In this document: positions 49,730 through 64,000 of the stretch, piece after piece | How positions within the stretch are numbered: the first letter of the stretch is position 1 | How the letters are laid out: each line of letters opens with the position of its first letter | NCBI GenBank assembly: GCA_023935145.1 | Contig: CM043699.1 | Span: 141,590,036 to 141,654,035 of the forward strand | From: Bretschneidera sinensis | Lineage: Eukaryota; Streptophyta; Magnoliopsida; Brassicales; Akaniaceae | Length of the DNA stretch: 64,000 nucleotides | Reading direction: 5' to 3' | Translations under genes and position numbers: made by a program | Notes under the pieces: model-generated | The model's database searches: none | What the model was told of the DNA's origin: nothing | What the model saw: the letters and a program-made list of their open reading frames with translations, nothing else

Positions 49730-50172
49730 TTGGGTATGTTTGGTTATCTGTTTACAAAAGCAGTTTTCTGTCATTAAAAATAGAGAACAGTTTCCTTGAG
49801 GTTGGCATGGATTTGTTTTCTGTTTTTAAAATGATGTTTTCAAAAAACGATAATATAAAGCAGTGTTCTGTTGTTTTTCACTAAATACACGGTTTGGGTA
49901 ACTACTGAGTATTTTAAAGTTTTTTTTTTCCGTCTCTTGTGGTATGAGAAAAAACTTATTAACCATTTTTAAGTGTATTTTCCATCAAGAGTTGTAAAAC
50001 AAACAGCTTTTCCCCTTCATATGTATGACTATGTTTTTATTGGATAAATTTTTAAAACAAAAAATTAACAGAAGACATCAAAATCTGTTTTCGAAAAATG
50101 TTTTAAATTAACTGTTTTTATTAGACAAAGCAAACGTAGAACTGTTTTGAAAACATATATCAAACATGCCGA
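49730..50172. mobile_element. Diverged MITE of the CATGTTTGG family
   Basis: It starts GGGTATGTTTGGTTAT and ends ATCAAACATGCC, the imperfect inverted ends of the family at 5594-6101. Internal text is rich in AGTTTTC and GAAAAC blocks. Target-site duplication is not preserved. Confidence 0.45.
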
Positions 50173-51209
50173 AACTTTGGGGAGAAAAAAAATCCTCCTT
50201 TGATGCATCATATCATATTTTCGAAAGTCAATATATTTTTATCTTAATTTATATGTCATTTTTTATTTATTTTAAATAATTTTATTTTTAATTTTTAATA
50301 TATTACTAATTTTATTATATTATATTTATAAAATTCAAGTATTTTATTTATTTAAAATTAAAAAGAATTATTTAATTAAATTAAATTAAATCATAATTAT
50401 TCACCTGTCACCATCTAACACTTGGCTTATTTTACAATGATGACAATTGATATGTCGTCATGATTTTGAAAATTAAGAAATCTTTGATTACTGTTGCTCT
50501 CACCAACTTGTCCTTTAACACCCACTTTTTTATTTGTTAAAAAGAACGTGGCTTATATTATAACCGCACACTGCCTTGACCCATTTTTTTTCTGTGTTTT
50601 CGCAATAGGTTCATTCTTTTCAAATGCATCCTTGCTTTTGCATTTGCTTTTGAATAAAAAAACATTTTCCAAATGAAACACCGAGAGGGCTGTAATTTGA
50701 CTAATTGGACAAATCAAATTTAACAAAATGCGGCAATAGAATTTCTCAGTAACGTACGATCTTATTCTTGCATAATTGTATTACCTTTGGGTTTAGACAA
50801 AAAAATAACTTGGGGTTATTTTCTGACCATGTCATGACTTACTTATCATGAACCAACTGAAAAACCATAAATAAAGCAAAAGAAAATCAATTGGTGAAAC
50901 GTAAATATTTTCTCTCCTTTTTTTTTTCCTTTTTTCAAAAGAAACCACCGATAACCAGATGCTGCTAATGCTATAAACAGCATCAGTTACATATCCCACA
51001 CAGCCACATCCAAAACCCTTATTCAAACACACTTGGTCTTCTTTAACAGAGACCAGTCCAATTTTTTCCTCCCAAACTTTTCCTCCACCCACACAAAACT
51101 CCTACAAAAATCAAAGCCCACATATTCTACCACAGATCATTCATCAAATCGTAAAAACGCATCCAAATGTATTGCTTTTTTCCGTCGAATTCTCTCGATC
51201 CTCCTACTC

Positions 51210-53269
<2,060 letters not shown>

Positions 53270-53399
53270 TGCTCAGAAGATTAGAATGAAGAATACTAAT
53301 AAAACAATCTCTTTCTCTTAGATATGGATCGAGAGACTTGAGTTACTAGGGTTATGAGGTGAAGAGAGAGTGAAGCGAGTAATGAGGACGGTGTGAGGA

Positions 53400-53412
53400 T
53401 GTATAAATAGGT
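53400..53412 (-). promoter_or_regulatory. Candidate SAHH TATA element
   Basis: Minus strand reads CCTATTTATACATCC about 135 bases before the SAHH ATG. TATTTATA is a tolerated TATA variant, and a CT-rich stretch with CACTCTCTCTTC follows, as is common near plant starts. Placement is inference. Confidence 0.4.
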
Positions 53413-54239
53413 TAAATGAGTGAAATGGACGGACGAGATTTTGAGGGTAAAATTATAATTTTGAATTTCTGGTGGTAAAAATGTAAATAAACCGGTTGCG
53501 GTGCGCAGCGGACGGAAACTGTGCGGGACCCGTGTCTTTTCAATTGGGGAATTCATGGTGATTAGAGAAGGTATGAAGCAATGATCGACACGTGTCGAAA
53601 TTTATTGGTTTAAGTCGTACAAATTTCTTTTGTCTTTACTCCATCAAGTCCAATCTCTGGTTGCCTAATTACCTTCCTGGTGGCTGCTACAAGCTTACAA
53701 CACCCCCCAACGATAATCCACCCTATCTGTTGTCTATCCCTTGATTCTAACGGACATCAAAGCTCCAATTTTACCTTCGTCAACCCAAGAAAATGAGTAA
53801 TTACCAGAAAAATGGAGTTGGTGTGGGCCGTGTGGCTAAATTGTGAATCCCTTGGGGCAAAAAACTGTTACACAAATATGATTAAAAAAAATTATAAAAA
53901 CACCCTTACTGTTTGCTTTAAACTATAAATTCATCCATTTATGTTAAAAATATTCAAAAACACCGCTTAACCCAATCATGGTTAATCAACCTTATTAAAA
54001 AAATAGTTATCTAATTAACAGTCATTTTGTTAAGATTCGATGTTGTATGGACTAAACCGCATTATTTATGGACTACAAAAGCTTAAAACATAGTGCAACA
54101 AATATGATCATACGAAAGTAAAACCTAGTGAGGACTAAAACTAAGGAGGTGATCAAACAACCAAAACAAGGAATTGAGGTGCAGAAGAGGAGAAAACTCC
54201 TCAAAAATTAACAATATCATTTTCTCAATCTTTGGGGTG

Positions 54240-54415
54240 AGTGTAGGTCGATTTGGGTTGGATTAGCTTAAAAATTCAATCTAACTCATTCATATCGGGT
54301 TGAAAAAATCTCAACTCAATCCAATCTATGAACCTATTCAACCTCAACTTAATCCAATCCAACTCATTTTAATCGGTTTGGGTCATCGGATTGATATATT
54401 TTTTTACTAAAAAAT
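54240..54415. repeat. Dispersed repeat, inverted relative to 29130-29285
   Basis: Contains GGGTTGAAAAAATCTCAACT, AACCTATTCAACCTCAACTT and ATCGGTTTGGGTCATCGG, which align with the reverse complement of 29130-29285. No coding content. Confidence 0.5.
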
Positions 54416-57400
54416 CAAATCACATGTATACATAACAAAAAAGTATTCTACTAAATCCAAAACCAAAACCAAATTTATACATATTACAAGTAAAATATAT
54501 GTGTCCAATAAAGATTAGTATTATCTATGAGACAAATATAAAATACTATACATAAACAGTTTGGCAAATCAATGTTTTCAATATATATTTAACCTTGTAA
54601 TCACGGCCTCATCGGAGATGAGAGCAAGAAAGAAGACAAAGATAGTTGTCATTTCATCAAGTGACACCCATTTCAAAGTAGTACAGTACCTAAATATGCA
54701 ACTAAAAATATACCCATGAGCCAAAAAACAGTTAATGTATGTAATTTACCACAAGATATAAAAAATTTGTATAATTTATGACATTTGTGTTGCAAATCAA
54801 CCTAACTCAAAAGGCAAGCTAATTAAACACTATTTTATGCATATAGAGAATACCAAGATCAAACATAGTATTTCAGCCTTTAATAATCTCTATCAACCAT
54901 ATGCACCCTGCCATAAAGTGATGCACCAAAGTTAACTCCTAAAAAAGATAATCTAGGTGATATTGTCATTGATTAGACAATGACCATTTTTATGAGCTAA
55001 TTCTAGTGCTTTCAGAAGTGTTGAATAAGAGGTAGTGAAAATAATATTATAATTCCAAATAAAAAGGGATAATAAAAATATCCAAGAAAACTCCATTGCT
55101 AAATTATTGGTTGAGTAGTTAATTCCATTATATAAGCTAATATTTGGTACTTCTATTAATATCTTGAAAAATTGTATAAGAACAAAGGTTAACAGATACT
55201 TTTTCCACACAAAATTCGCTGACCAATGAGATGAGCAGAAGCACAAGGTTCTTGTGCTTTTTGATTGAGATTGATTAATCATGGTTGAATTGAATGGTGT
55301 TTTTGAATATTTTTAATATAAAAAATATATATTTATAATATAAGATAAATTATAAGGGTGTTTTTATATATTTTCATAAAATCAAAGGGTATGCAGCTCA
55401 CGTCTTAAAATATATAGAGTACTACAGATTCTGAGGATTAATTAAAGATTGATTAGTGGGAGAGAGAGGGTGAAACGTGAGCATGATATAGTCGCGGCAG
55501 CCAGGAGCAGAGGAATATTACCATGTGCTTTGTGGGGTCGTGGATCGCATGACCCCATTCAATGGAAGAGGAAAGTTAGTGTGTTGGCGTCACTATTTTC
55601 ACTATCTACGACCTACTTTCTCTATCAGTATACTTTTTTTAATCAAGGCGTGGGTTGGTGTGGTTGAAAAGACCGTATTACCCATTCAACAACCCACAAA
55701 GGCACAAACCACCGTCAACTTTGCCAACTCTCAACAATGACCACTTTTCATTATAGTCGACATAAAAAATATTAATCCGTTGGATGATGACGAAAGTAGT
55801 GACGTACATGGAGAGGTACGTTTAATTTTCTAGATTAGGTAATCTCTAATTAACCAATATTGTTCCTTTACAATCAAGAAATATAAGGAAAATCATGTAA
55901 GCAATTATTTCATTGAATCTCATAAATTAATTTACAAGTCAATAAAGTTATAAAAGATTATGTTTAAGATATTTGAACCATAAGGTTTTTATAGATTTTT
56001 TTATTTAAAATTTAAAATTAAATTAAATTTATAATGAGATTGAATATCACATCATCAAACGTATCTAAATCTAGGTTTGTCATCGTTACATACAATCTTA
56101 TTGTAAAGTCGACGTTCTTTTCAATTTTAAACGAAAATAATTCAAATCTGATTCGGATTCACCTCCGATCAAGGAAAAATTATTTGTTGTACCAGATGCA
56201 AATATCTTGATTTACACCCATGGAAACTTAACTGGTAATATGTTAAACATTATTAATGAAGTTTCCAAAAATTACTAATAAAGTTTCAAACCATTTGCAC
56301 TTGGTGTAGCCAAAAATTCCTCGTCATCAAGTGGGTTATATATCCAATTTTTTTTTATAATTATTTATCAGTGAGCAATGTAATAGATATAGATTATGTG
56401 AATTATATTGTTAGCTTATTTTGTAATTAATTAATGATCACGATTCAAAGACGAGGTCTCAAAATCAAATTTGATCACATTAATTATATATAAAAAAAAG
56501 TTCATGAATTTTAAGATATTTGTAAGGTTTTAGAATGTCAATATTCATGAATTTTTTATGTGGAGTTAATATCACCAAACACTTTTATATTTTGGTATAT
56601 GTTTCAATGTTCCCTTTACATTTTAAAAACGATCAATTTATCTCTTGTGTTTTAGGCATGCGTTCAATAATATCTTTTGGTGATAATTTTAGCGAAATTG
56701 ATACTGATACACACAAAAATCTTGATTATTAAACATGTCAAGATTTTTATGTGAGTTGGTATCAACTTTGGTCAAGATTTTTATGTGCGTAGATATCAGT
56801 TTCGTCAGAATTATCACAAGAAATGTTTATTGAATACATACCTAAAATGCAATGAGTAAATTAAAATGCAATACAAAATGTAAGAGGCTTTTTTTTTATT
56901 TTTATGATAACCCTTTTATTTGTTACAATATCTATTGGCCAAACTACACAACTAAAGGTTCGTTTCGTTTGGAATAAAAAATGAGATTTGACTAATTAAT
57001 CTCCCATGAACCTTTTATATCACATTTGATTCGAAGGACTGAGTGTTCGTATTAAATTACATCAAGATAAACTTAATGATAATCTCCATTTTTCTCTGTC
57101 CCACACCCCCACGGTACAAATCTTATCCGACCTGCTGAGATTATATTTTTTTCGCCTTTCCAATTTTGCCCTTGTTAAAACATACCATATCTCTCATCTC
57201 CTTCTTCTTCGCATGAGCTTCTTCATTTTTTCCTTCTTCGTCTTCCACTCCTCCTCTCATCTTCCTTTCTTCTTTTTCTTTTCTTCCCTTTCTCCTTCTT
57301 TTTCCCCTCCTTCATCTGGGCTGATCGAACATGTGCATATCTACAAATCTGGGCAGATTTGAGTGGCCATCGCCTGAATCCGTCGCTCTACGTGACCACC

Positions 57401-58177
57401 CTCCACCGTCGCACTGATTCGCACTGCCCACTATCGTCAACAAGTCCATGGCTATGAGATTGTTGCCTTTATTTTCTGTCACTTTCCCGAAAAAAATCAA
57501 CAAGAAAATCAAACGTGCACATAAAATCAAATAAAAAATGGGTTTGCGATCATACCAGCGCCGCAGAGCTGAGTTCTTATGAATTTGCTTCGGTTTTTTT
57601 GCTTGTCTAGATTTGTAAGAAGAAAAAGAATTAGGGATGGATTTGTTTTTTTACTTTCATTTTTCTGTTGATTCTGGATAAGAAGAATAAAATAAAAGGT
57701 AAAGAAGAAGGGAGTTAAAAAAGAATGAAGGAGTGAGGAAAGTGAAACATTCTCGAGATAGTATGACATTTTTTTTGTTTTATATTTGGAGAATAAAAAG
57801 GTAAAAAGGAAAAAAATGTTTATAAAAAAATTACTCTCACAAAAATACAAAAGTATTTTGATTTTTATAGTTATTATCTCATTTTAATTTTAAATTAAAA
57901 ATTTTATAAATCAAAACTAAAAGTAATATAATATAATTTTAATTTCATTTAATCTTCAATCAGCAAAGCCGACTCCAGCTAACCAATAAGTATAAATTAG
58001 TCAGTGGTAACAGTAAAAAGAAATCATGATTCATCAAGGTTATAACCGCACTTTCACAGCTCCGCAGTCACTTTTAAATCCCAGATCCCTCCAACGTCAA
58101 CGACCTGTACACACATTTGTCTCTCTCTCTCTCACTCTCTGTTTTCGCTCCCCCTGTGATCTCTTCCATCTCACAAA

Positions 58178-60897
58178 ATGGATCCAGTGACCGCATGGGG
58201 TAACTCCTCCCTCGAAACAGTGGACCCAGAAATCCACGACCTCATCAAGAAGAAGAAGCGCCGGCAATGCCGCGGGATCGAGCTGATCGCCTCCGAGAAC
58301 TTCTCCTCCTTCGCCGTGATGGAGGTTCATGGCAGCCCTCTCACCAACAAGTACTCCGAGAGGATGACCAGAAACCGCTACTACGGCGGCAACGAGTTCA
58401 TCGACGAGATCGAGAACTTGTGCAGGGCACGTGCCCTCCAGACCTACCACCTCGACGCCACCCAGTGGGGTGTCGATGTCCAGCCCTACTCGGGTTCACC
58501 CGCCAAATTCGCTGCCTACACAGCGGTGCTCCAGCCCCATGACCGCATCATGGGATTGGACCTTCCCTCAGGTGGACACCTCACCCATGGCTACTACACA
58601 TCTGGTGGGAAGAAGATATCTGCTACCTAGATTTACCTCGAGAGCTTGCCTTACAAGGTGAATTCGACCACGGGTTACATTGACTACGACAAGTTGGAGG
58701 AGACGGCCTTGGATTTCAGGCCAGGTTGATCATCTGTGGAGGGGGTGGTTATCCGAGGGAATGGGATTGCGCCAGATTTAGGTACGTTGCTGATAAGTGT
58801 GGTGCCCTTTTGCTCTGTGACATGGCTCACATTAGTGGCCTTGTTGCTGCTCAGGTATGTTCTGACTTTGTTTGGTCCCGGCTGTGTTTAATTCGGGGTT
58901 TTCGTTGCATGCTCTGCAATACTGGATCTCGGTTTTGCATGATTTTTCAAATTCTAAATCAGGGTTTTGCTAATTTAAGTATTTTTTAAATTCTTTGTTG
59001 AATGCATTGTTTTTGTATAGATCTGTGCTTCGGGTTTCGAAAATTTCGGTCCTGCTTTTCGTTTTCTCTCGTTCTTGTTACTTAGAATACTCTGACGTGG
59101 ATATGGTTGGTGGCTTGCTTTTAATCTTTGTTCATCATCATTTGCATGTGCAGTGCATTAGTATCTTTAGTTTCAGTGTATTTTGAAATATGCGTTTTGA
59201 GAAGAAGGTAGATTGGCGCATATGTATTGTATCTTGAATAAGCATATTAGTAAATGGATTTTCCAGCAAATAAAATTGTCATGCAGGTTGCTGGAAGTAT
59301 AGTTGTTTAATGTTGGGGCTCTGGTTCTGTATTGAGCTGTAAATGTAGTAGAAATGCACGTTTGGATCTGTCATTGCATTATCCTATTTTTGAGATGTAA
59401 CACTTAGAATGGACTTGCTCATGAAATTTGATTTGATGGGATCATTGATCTTGTTAAATTCAATATGAATATCAGATTTGAGCTCATGCTTGTTACTAAT
59501 TATTATTGCAGTTTGAATTTGTTTGCTAGTGAAAATCACAGATCTAATGGATCATTGAAAAAAAAAAGAGAAGCACAGATCTAGGGACTAGTTGAATTTA
59601 AATGCATTTAAATTATTTGGTTTTCAAATGTCTAGTAATTTTTTTTTTTATGGAGGCCAATGGAAATCGTCATTTTGGCGATTAGTCTATAAATGTGTTC
59701 GAATCTCATTTTCAGATCTTAAGTTTATTAATGCTAGATTCCCCTACACATATAGTGCTACTGGAGTTTGTTAGTTTGCCTTTGTACGCAGTACCATTTG
59801 TGTGCAAATCTGTTGTGAGTGTTGAGAAATTGACATTGTGGAGAAATGGATGTTTATAGTTGAAGTTACATGTTTTTATTGTTGTTTATAGGAAGCTGCA
59901 AACCCCTTTTGAGTACTGTGACATTGTCACTACCGCAACCCACAAGAGCTTGAGGGGTCCTAGAGCTGGTATGATCTTCTACAGGAAAGGGCCTAAGCCT
60001 GCCAAGAAGGGCCAGCCAGAGGGTCTATGACTTTGAAGACAAAATCAACCTTGCTGTCTTCCCTTCCCTTCCCTTCAGGGTGGTCCCCGCAATCACCAGA
60101 TTGCTGCCCTGGCTGTTGCATTGCACCAGCTTGACACATTTGGTTTTAAGTGGTATGCTAAACAAGTCAAGGCCAATGCAGTTGCCCTTGGAAACTACTT
60201 AATGAGCAAGGATTACAAGCTTGTCACTGATGGAACTGAGAACCACCTTGTCTGTGGGATCTTCGCCCTCTTGGATTGACTGGTAAATGGGGATTTTACT
60301 TGGTTTTAAATTAGGGACACTAATATCATTGATGCATTTCTAACATTCAATGCTATTCTGGCAGGTGTAAGGTTGAAAAGCTTTGTGACCTGTGCAACAT
60401 TACCGTGAACAGGAATGCGGTATTTGGTGACAGTATTATCTCTAGTTAGAACTTAGAAGTCTTTTCTCCTTGATATTTTTTAATAATCTACCCTCTGGGT
60501 GGGGCTTTTGTATCGACGGGCAGTGGAATGGAGTGGTACTGATGCATTGTAGTCATCTGCATGGTATGATACATGATGGCCTCTAAATTTTATCAAATCA
60601 GTATTAAACAGATTTGTTTGGCATCAACTTAATGAGTTTTTGTTGGCAGGTACCCCGGCTATGACTTCAAGATGTTGTTTCGATACTGCATTTGAGCAGA
60701 TAGGAGAATTCCTCCACCATGCTGTAACCGTCACTTTGTCTATCCAGGAAGAACATGGAAAGCTCATGAAGGAATTCAACAAGGGCCTGGTGGACAACAA
60801 GGAGATTGAGCAACTCAAGGCTGATGTTTCGGAATTTATTTCCTATTTTGGCATTCCTGGCATCCTATTTTCGGAGATGAAGTACAATTTTTATTAG
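58178..60897 (+). pseudogene. Serine hydroxymethyltransferase (cytosolic type) pseudogene
   Basis: A working cytosolic SHMT is a PLP enzyme that converts serine and tetrahydrofolate to glycine and methylene-THF. Recognisable exons: 58178-58854, 59892-60280, about 60365-60430 and 60650-60897. The start is normal ([20 protein letters not shown]), and [26 protein letters not shown] and the PLP-lysine region [11 protein letters not shown] remain. Lesions: TAG at 58628-58630 after GGKKISAT; a one-base loss near 58724; an extra T near 59910; a five-base loss before YDFEDK; a CTTCC duplication near 60065; a one-base loss before CTGTGGGATC; and loss of the APGGVRIG segment. The active-site text YSEGMPGNRYYGG has become [13 protein letters not shown]. 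Introns are kept, so this is a decayed duplicate, not a retrocopy. Confidence 0.93.
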
Positions 60898-62045
60898 GTC
60901 CAAATTTTGTTCATAGTAATCAGCTTCTGGTTCTCTCAAAAGCTACATTACTATGCCTGCCGGAAAGGAAGCTAGAGAAAAGAAGGTCGGGGGGTACTCT
61001 GGTTTTCATTAGGTGTAGAAAGCAACATTCCATTTCAAGTTTTTTGTCGGTCCTCTAGTTAAAAGAGTTTGTGATATTACGTTCTCTCAATAACGTTATA
61101 TATCTCTTTTCTTCACATATCTTATTTCCCAATGGTAATTGGGCTGTTGAAAATTTGCTGAGTTGAGGTTGAAAAGATTAAATGGAAGTAAAATGATAAA
61201 ATAAAATTTCCATTTCTCTTTCATTTCTTTTCTCTAATCCATTCAAACCGAAACATACCAAAATTTAGACCTCTCTTTCCTTTAAAAAAATGCCTCGTTC
61301 TTCTCAATTTTTTCCCTTCCAAGATACTAGAAAACTGGTTTTCCTTTCATCTTCTTTTTCTTTCCTTTCACGTTTCTTTAGCTACAATAACCGGAAAGGT
61401 TTTCCTTCCATGTTGAGAACAAGAAAAATCACTTGGAATTATTGGATCCATTTAAGCTGCCTTAAAGACAAACGAATCTAAATTAGAAAGTGGTTTTTTG
61501 AAAACCAATCTGGTATGAAAATTTTCCTGCCTAATTTTTTTCCTTTTTTCCTCGAGTAATCGTAATCATAATGTTATACAATAGTAATTGGATTCCCCAT
61601 AGAAAAGACTTTGCCCAACATTTTTGAGACCTGGGGCTCTTCTGATACATTAGTGACCCACACAAAACAAGGGCTTCATGTAGAAAGGAAAAACAAGAAC
61701 ACCCAGAAGGGAAGAACAAACTTTAACGAACCAACGCACGATAAACAATTTCTTACTACAAAAGTTTACATACATCAGGCAGATTTGCTGGCTAATCTCC
61801 ATTTCAGATGCAACCACATATGTGCAGCTTCCATCTTCATACGACATCTGTGCATAAAACTCATTCAGAGAAGAGCTTCTTCAATCAAATATCTCCTGGG
61901 CTTCAATTATACTATGCTGACTGAGAGAGAACAAAAATATTAGTCCATAACTGAAAAATTAGATTATTAAAATAAACAATAAACTAAATATTAAAGAGTA
62001 CAGAATAAATATACAAGACAAGTGAGAAAATAAAAATGAAGAGCT
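60898..62045. other. Convergent spacer between SHMT relic and RAD50
   Basis: AT-rich. The right portion is probably the 3'UTR of the minus-strand RAD50. No other feature is seen. Confidence 0.5.
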
Positions 62046-62859
62046 TTACTGGTCATCTTTTGCGACCCTATAATATCGTTCTGCATGCTGCCGTTGACCG
62101 ATTAGTTGAGCAAAACGCTCATCATGAGTAATTACTATCAGTTGAAAATTTTCCTGGCCCTTCCTATCCTCCATAATTCTAGAGAAAGAAGAAAGCCAAT
62201 AAGATGGGTAACTGCAAACTGGTAACCTGTTAAATGTATCTAGAAAGAAGATAAATTCTGCTCTTACCTAAGGAGAGCTGCCGCAAGACTCTCAGCATTT
62301 GGGCCATCCAAGTTTGTAGTTGGCTCATCTAGGGCTAATATTCCACAGTTGAGGCAGAATGTCTCAGCTAGAGCTAACCGTATGATTAGAGAAGCGAGGA
62401 CCTGAAACAAAACCACAAGTTTTCTTATTTCAAACTTAAATTTGAAAAGTTAGCAAATGAAATAATGCTTCAATGATAATTCTCTTTCTTTCATTGTTTC
62501 TCTTCTACCCTTTTTGTATGTGCACTTAAGAATCATCTCACCTTCTGACCAGCACTACATCTTCCTCTCATTTCTAGCTCTGCATCACCTGTCTGCATGA
62601 GGACCTGTACAGAATGCAATGTGGAACAATATAACGGCATTAGAACTTTAGAGGGACAAATGAAAAGAAAAAACAGATTAGAAAGAGAAAAACATATAGT
62701 TTCCATACCTTGTAGCTATAGGAACGAGTCCCAGCACCTTCAGAATCTGAATGAATACAAATGTAATCTATATCTTGTCCTCTGTATGTCTGCTGCCATA
62801 ATTCTCTAATAATTTTATTTATTTCCTCCATTTTCATTGTGTGGAAGCGCATTAGTGCT
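62046..62859 (-). CDS. RAD50: DNA repair protein RAD50, C-terminal exons (5' part off window)
   Basis: The last four coding exons: 62709-62859, 62542-62604, 62268-62401 and 62046-62178. They join in frame and encode about the last 160 residues. RAD50 is the SMC-like ATPase of the MRE11-RAD50-NBS1 complex, which acts in double-strand break repair and telomere protection in the nucleus. Seen: [20 protein letters not shown], then [14 protein letters not shown], the ABC signature region [20 protein letters not shown], Walker B and D-loop [18 protein letters not shown], and the H-loop [13 protein letters not shown]. The protein stops early: TAA follows RVAKDDQ, whereas I recall Arabidopsis RAD50 running some 15 residues further; a minor C-terminal difference. 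Upstream exons are expected beyond base 64000. Confidence 0.95.
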
Positions 62860-62861
62860 CT

Positions 62862-63230
62862 AAAGGACATTGATGAAAGAGAAGAACAAAGTTAGAATTA
62901 AAAAATGTAGCCACAGCTTAAGTAAATGGAGTAAGTTTCACTAATCTACATACATGTGTATGTTGTGTTTGTATGCGTCTGTGGACACGCACACGCACAG
63001 AGAAAGAGACAGATAGTAACATGAAAACTATACGGTAGTGTAAAAATTTATACTAATTCAGCAGGGAGTCGGATAGTAATATGTTATAGGCCAAGATGAA
63101 AAACTTCTATTGACCTGGTCAGATGACAAACAAAAGTAGTAACCACAATCTACTAGTTTACATATCTATGTTTCCAGCATATATAATTGGACCATCTAAA
63201 TTGGGACATCATAATGTAATCCAAAGATGT
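62862..63230. other. RAD50 intron sequence, nothing else seen
   Basis: The next RAD50 exon (expected to end in YYKALDK-like residues) was not found to the right, so this and the copia fragment appear to lie in one RAD50 intron. A short TATGTGTGTATG-type stretch occurs near 62950. Confidence 0.5.
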
Positions 63231-64000
63231 TGAGGATCCTATTAGAATTCTTAACAAGTGTCGTAGTAGACTTGAATCATAATTATCTTATCTAAATTGT
63301 TGTGTCCTATTCCTATTAGACTTGGTATTCATAAGTCTATATATTGGGTCAATTGTATTCTTTTCAATCAATAAGACATAGAATTTCTTTTCAATTCGTA
63401 GGATCTTGAATAATTATTTTTTCTTATTTCTTTAAAAAAAAAGTATTGTTCATCAGCACTGTTTATTAGCGTTGTTCATCGACACCGTTCATTGGTACTA
63501 TTAACGGGTAACAAAGAAAGTTTGATAAATAAATTCGTATGAAAAAAAAAGTCTTCAATTAAAAAAAAATCATTCCTATGGCTTCAGATAAATTTGTCTT
63601 GGTGACTCAAGCTTAACAAGGTGATTTATTATATGATCCACGACAATATAAGCATTTGGTTGGAAAATTGAATTATTTGTCTACCTGATATTTCATTTGC
63701 AACCAATGTGGTTAGTCAATTTCTCGATGCTCCACAAACTAGTCATTAGGATGTTGTTATTCGAATTTTGAGATATCTTAAGAGTGCTATGGTCGTGGTT
63801 TACTTTATCAAAATCATAATCATGCTCAAATTGAAGGTTATACTGATGCAGATTGGGCTGACCCTATAGAAGGTCCACTACTGGATATTATGTATTTGTT
63901 GGCGGTAATTTTGAATCATGGAAAAGTAAAACGCAAACTGGGATTGCTACGTTGAGTGTTGAATCCGAATATAGAGCAATGGCACATACCACAGATGGTT
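63228..64000 (+). mobile_element. Ty1/copia retrotransposon fragment, runs off the window
   Basis: About 63228-63420 looks like an LTR: it starts TGTTGAGGATCC, has a TATA-like TCTATATATTGGG, and is AT-rich after it. From about 63610, several frames together match the copia reverse transcriptase C-terminus and RNase H: QYKHLVGKLNYL, a degraded RPDISFAV-like part, IRILRYL-like, then HAQIEGYTDADWA, a TSGY-like part, and ESEYRAMAHTT at the edge. Frameshifts and stops are numerous, so it is dead. The gag, integrase and most of the RT are missing between LTR and RT end, so a large internal deletion is inferred. Antisense to RAD50. Confidence 0.8.

Larger units (their letters stand above)
46958..51209. 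other. Spacer between RALF and SAHH genes
   Basis: No coding sequence is supported. It contains the MITE-like element at 48032-48284, the T-run at 49266-49303, a MITE-family region at 49730-50172 and, at its right end, the SAHH 3'UTR. Confidence 0.55.
53270..58177. other. Spacer between SAHH and SHMT relic
   Basis: The left 250 bases are SAHH leader and promoter. A dispersed repeat lies at 54240-54410, related to 29130-29285. The stretch 57190-57310 is strongly CT-rich (TCTTCTTC blocks). Several short open frames occur but none has a protein-like composition or known motif. Confidence 0.55.

Noticed and set aside
57312..57850. Minus-strand frames near the CT-rich stretch
   Set aside because: Low-complexity, hydrophobic composition by chance; no motif, no promoter or splice evidence.
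58097..58450. Minus-strand frame over the SHMT start
   Set aside because: Antisense shadow of the GC-rich SHMT exon; no motif.

Overview
This is nuclear DNA from a flowering plant, most likely a eudicot. Genes are split by AT-rich introns, spacers are AT-rich and packed with MITEs and retrotransposon remnants, and several products are plant-specific (AGO6-type Argonaute, HSFA5, RALF peptides, GT47 xyloglucan-type galactosyltransferases, a PPR fragment). The species cannot be named from the sequence. No previously undescribed system was found; the least explained genes are a tandem pair of small multi-pass membrane proteins.

Layout. 1-8150 (minus): most of an AGO6 Argonaute gene, with its 3' end beyond the left edge and a SINE and two MITEs in its introns. 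8150-12000: tandem and nested tandem repeats without genes. 12000-12700: a decayed PPR gene and an unassigned open frame. 12910-16556 (plus): selenium-binding protein, complete in seven exons. 16895-18495 (minus): two tandem copies of an unrecognised membrane protein, one frameshifted. 20081-21906 (plus): a divergent RALF peptide gene and a broken sister copy, separated by a foldback element. 23475-26746 (minus): METTL18-type protein-histidine methyltransferase, complete in eight exons. 29835-31427 (minus) and 34886-36421 (plus): two related GT47 glycosyltransferases, head to head. 38427-41864 (plus): heat-stress factor HSFA5, two exons. 46565-46957 (plus): a canonical RALF gene. 51210-53269 (minus): S-adenosylhomocysteine hydrolase, two exons. 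58178-60897 (plus): an intron-containing serine hydroxymethyltransferase pseudogene. 62046-62859 (minus): the last four exons of RAD50, whose 5' part lies past the right edge. 63230-64000: a decayed Ty1/copia fragment antisense to RAD50.

How genes relate. There are no operons. Local duplication is the main theme: membrane-protein pair, RALF pair, GT47 pair and two tandem-repeat blocks. AGO6 (RNA-directed DNA methylation), METTL18 (SAM-dependent), SAHH (removes SAH) and the SHMT relic (one-carbon supply) share a methyl-cycle theme, but this is probably coincidence. Exon boundaries come from GT-AG sites, reading-frame continuity and family knowledge; no transcript data were available.
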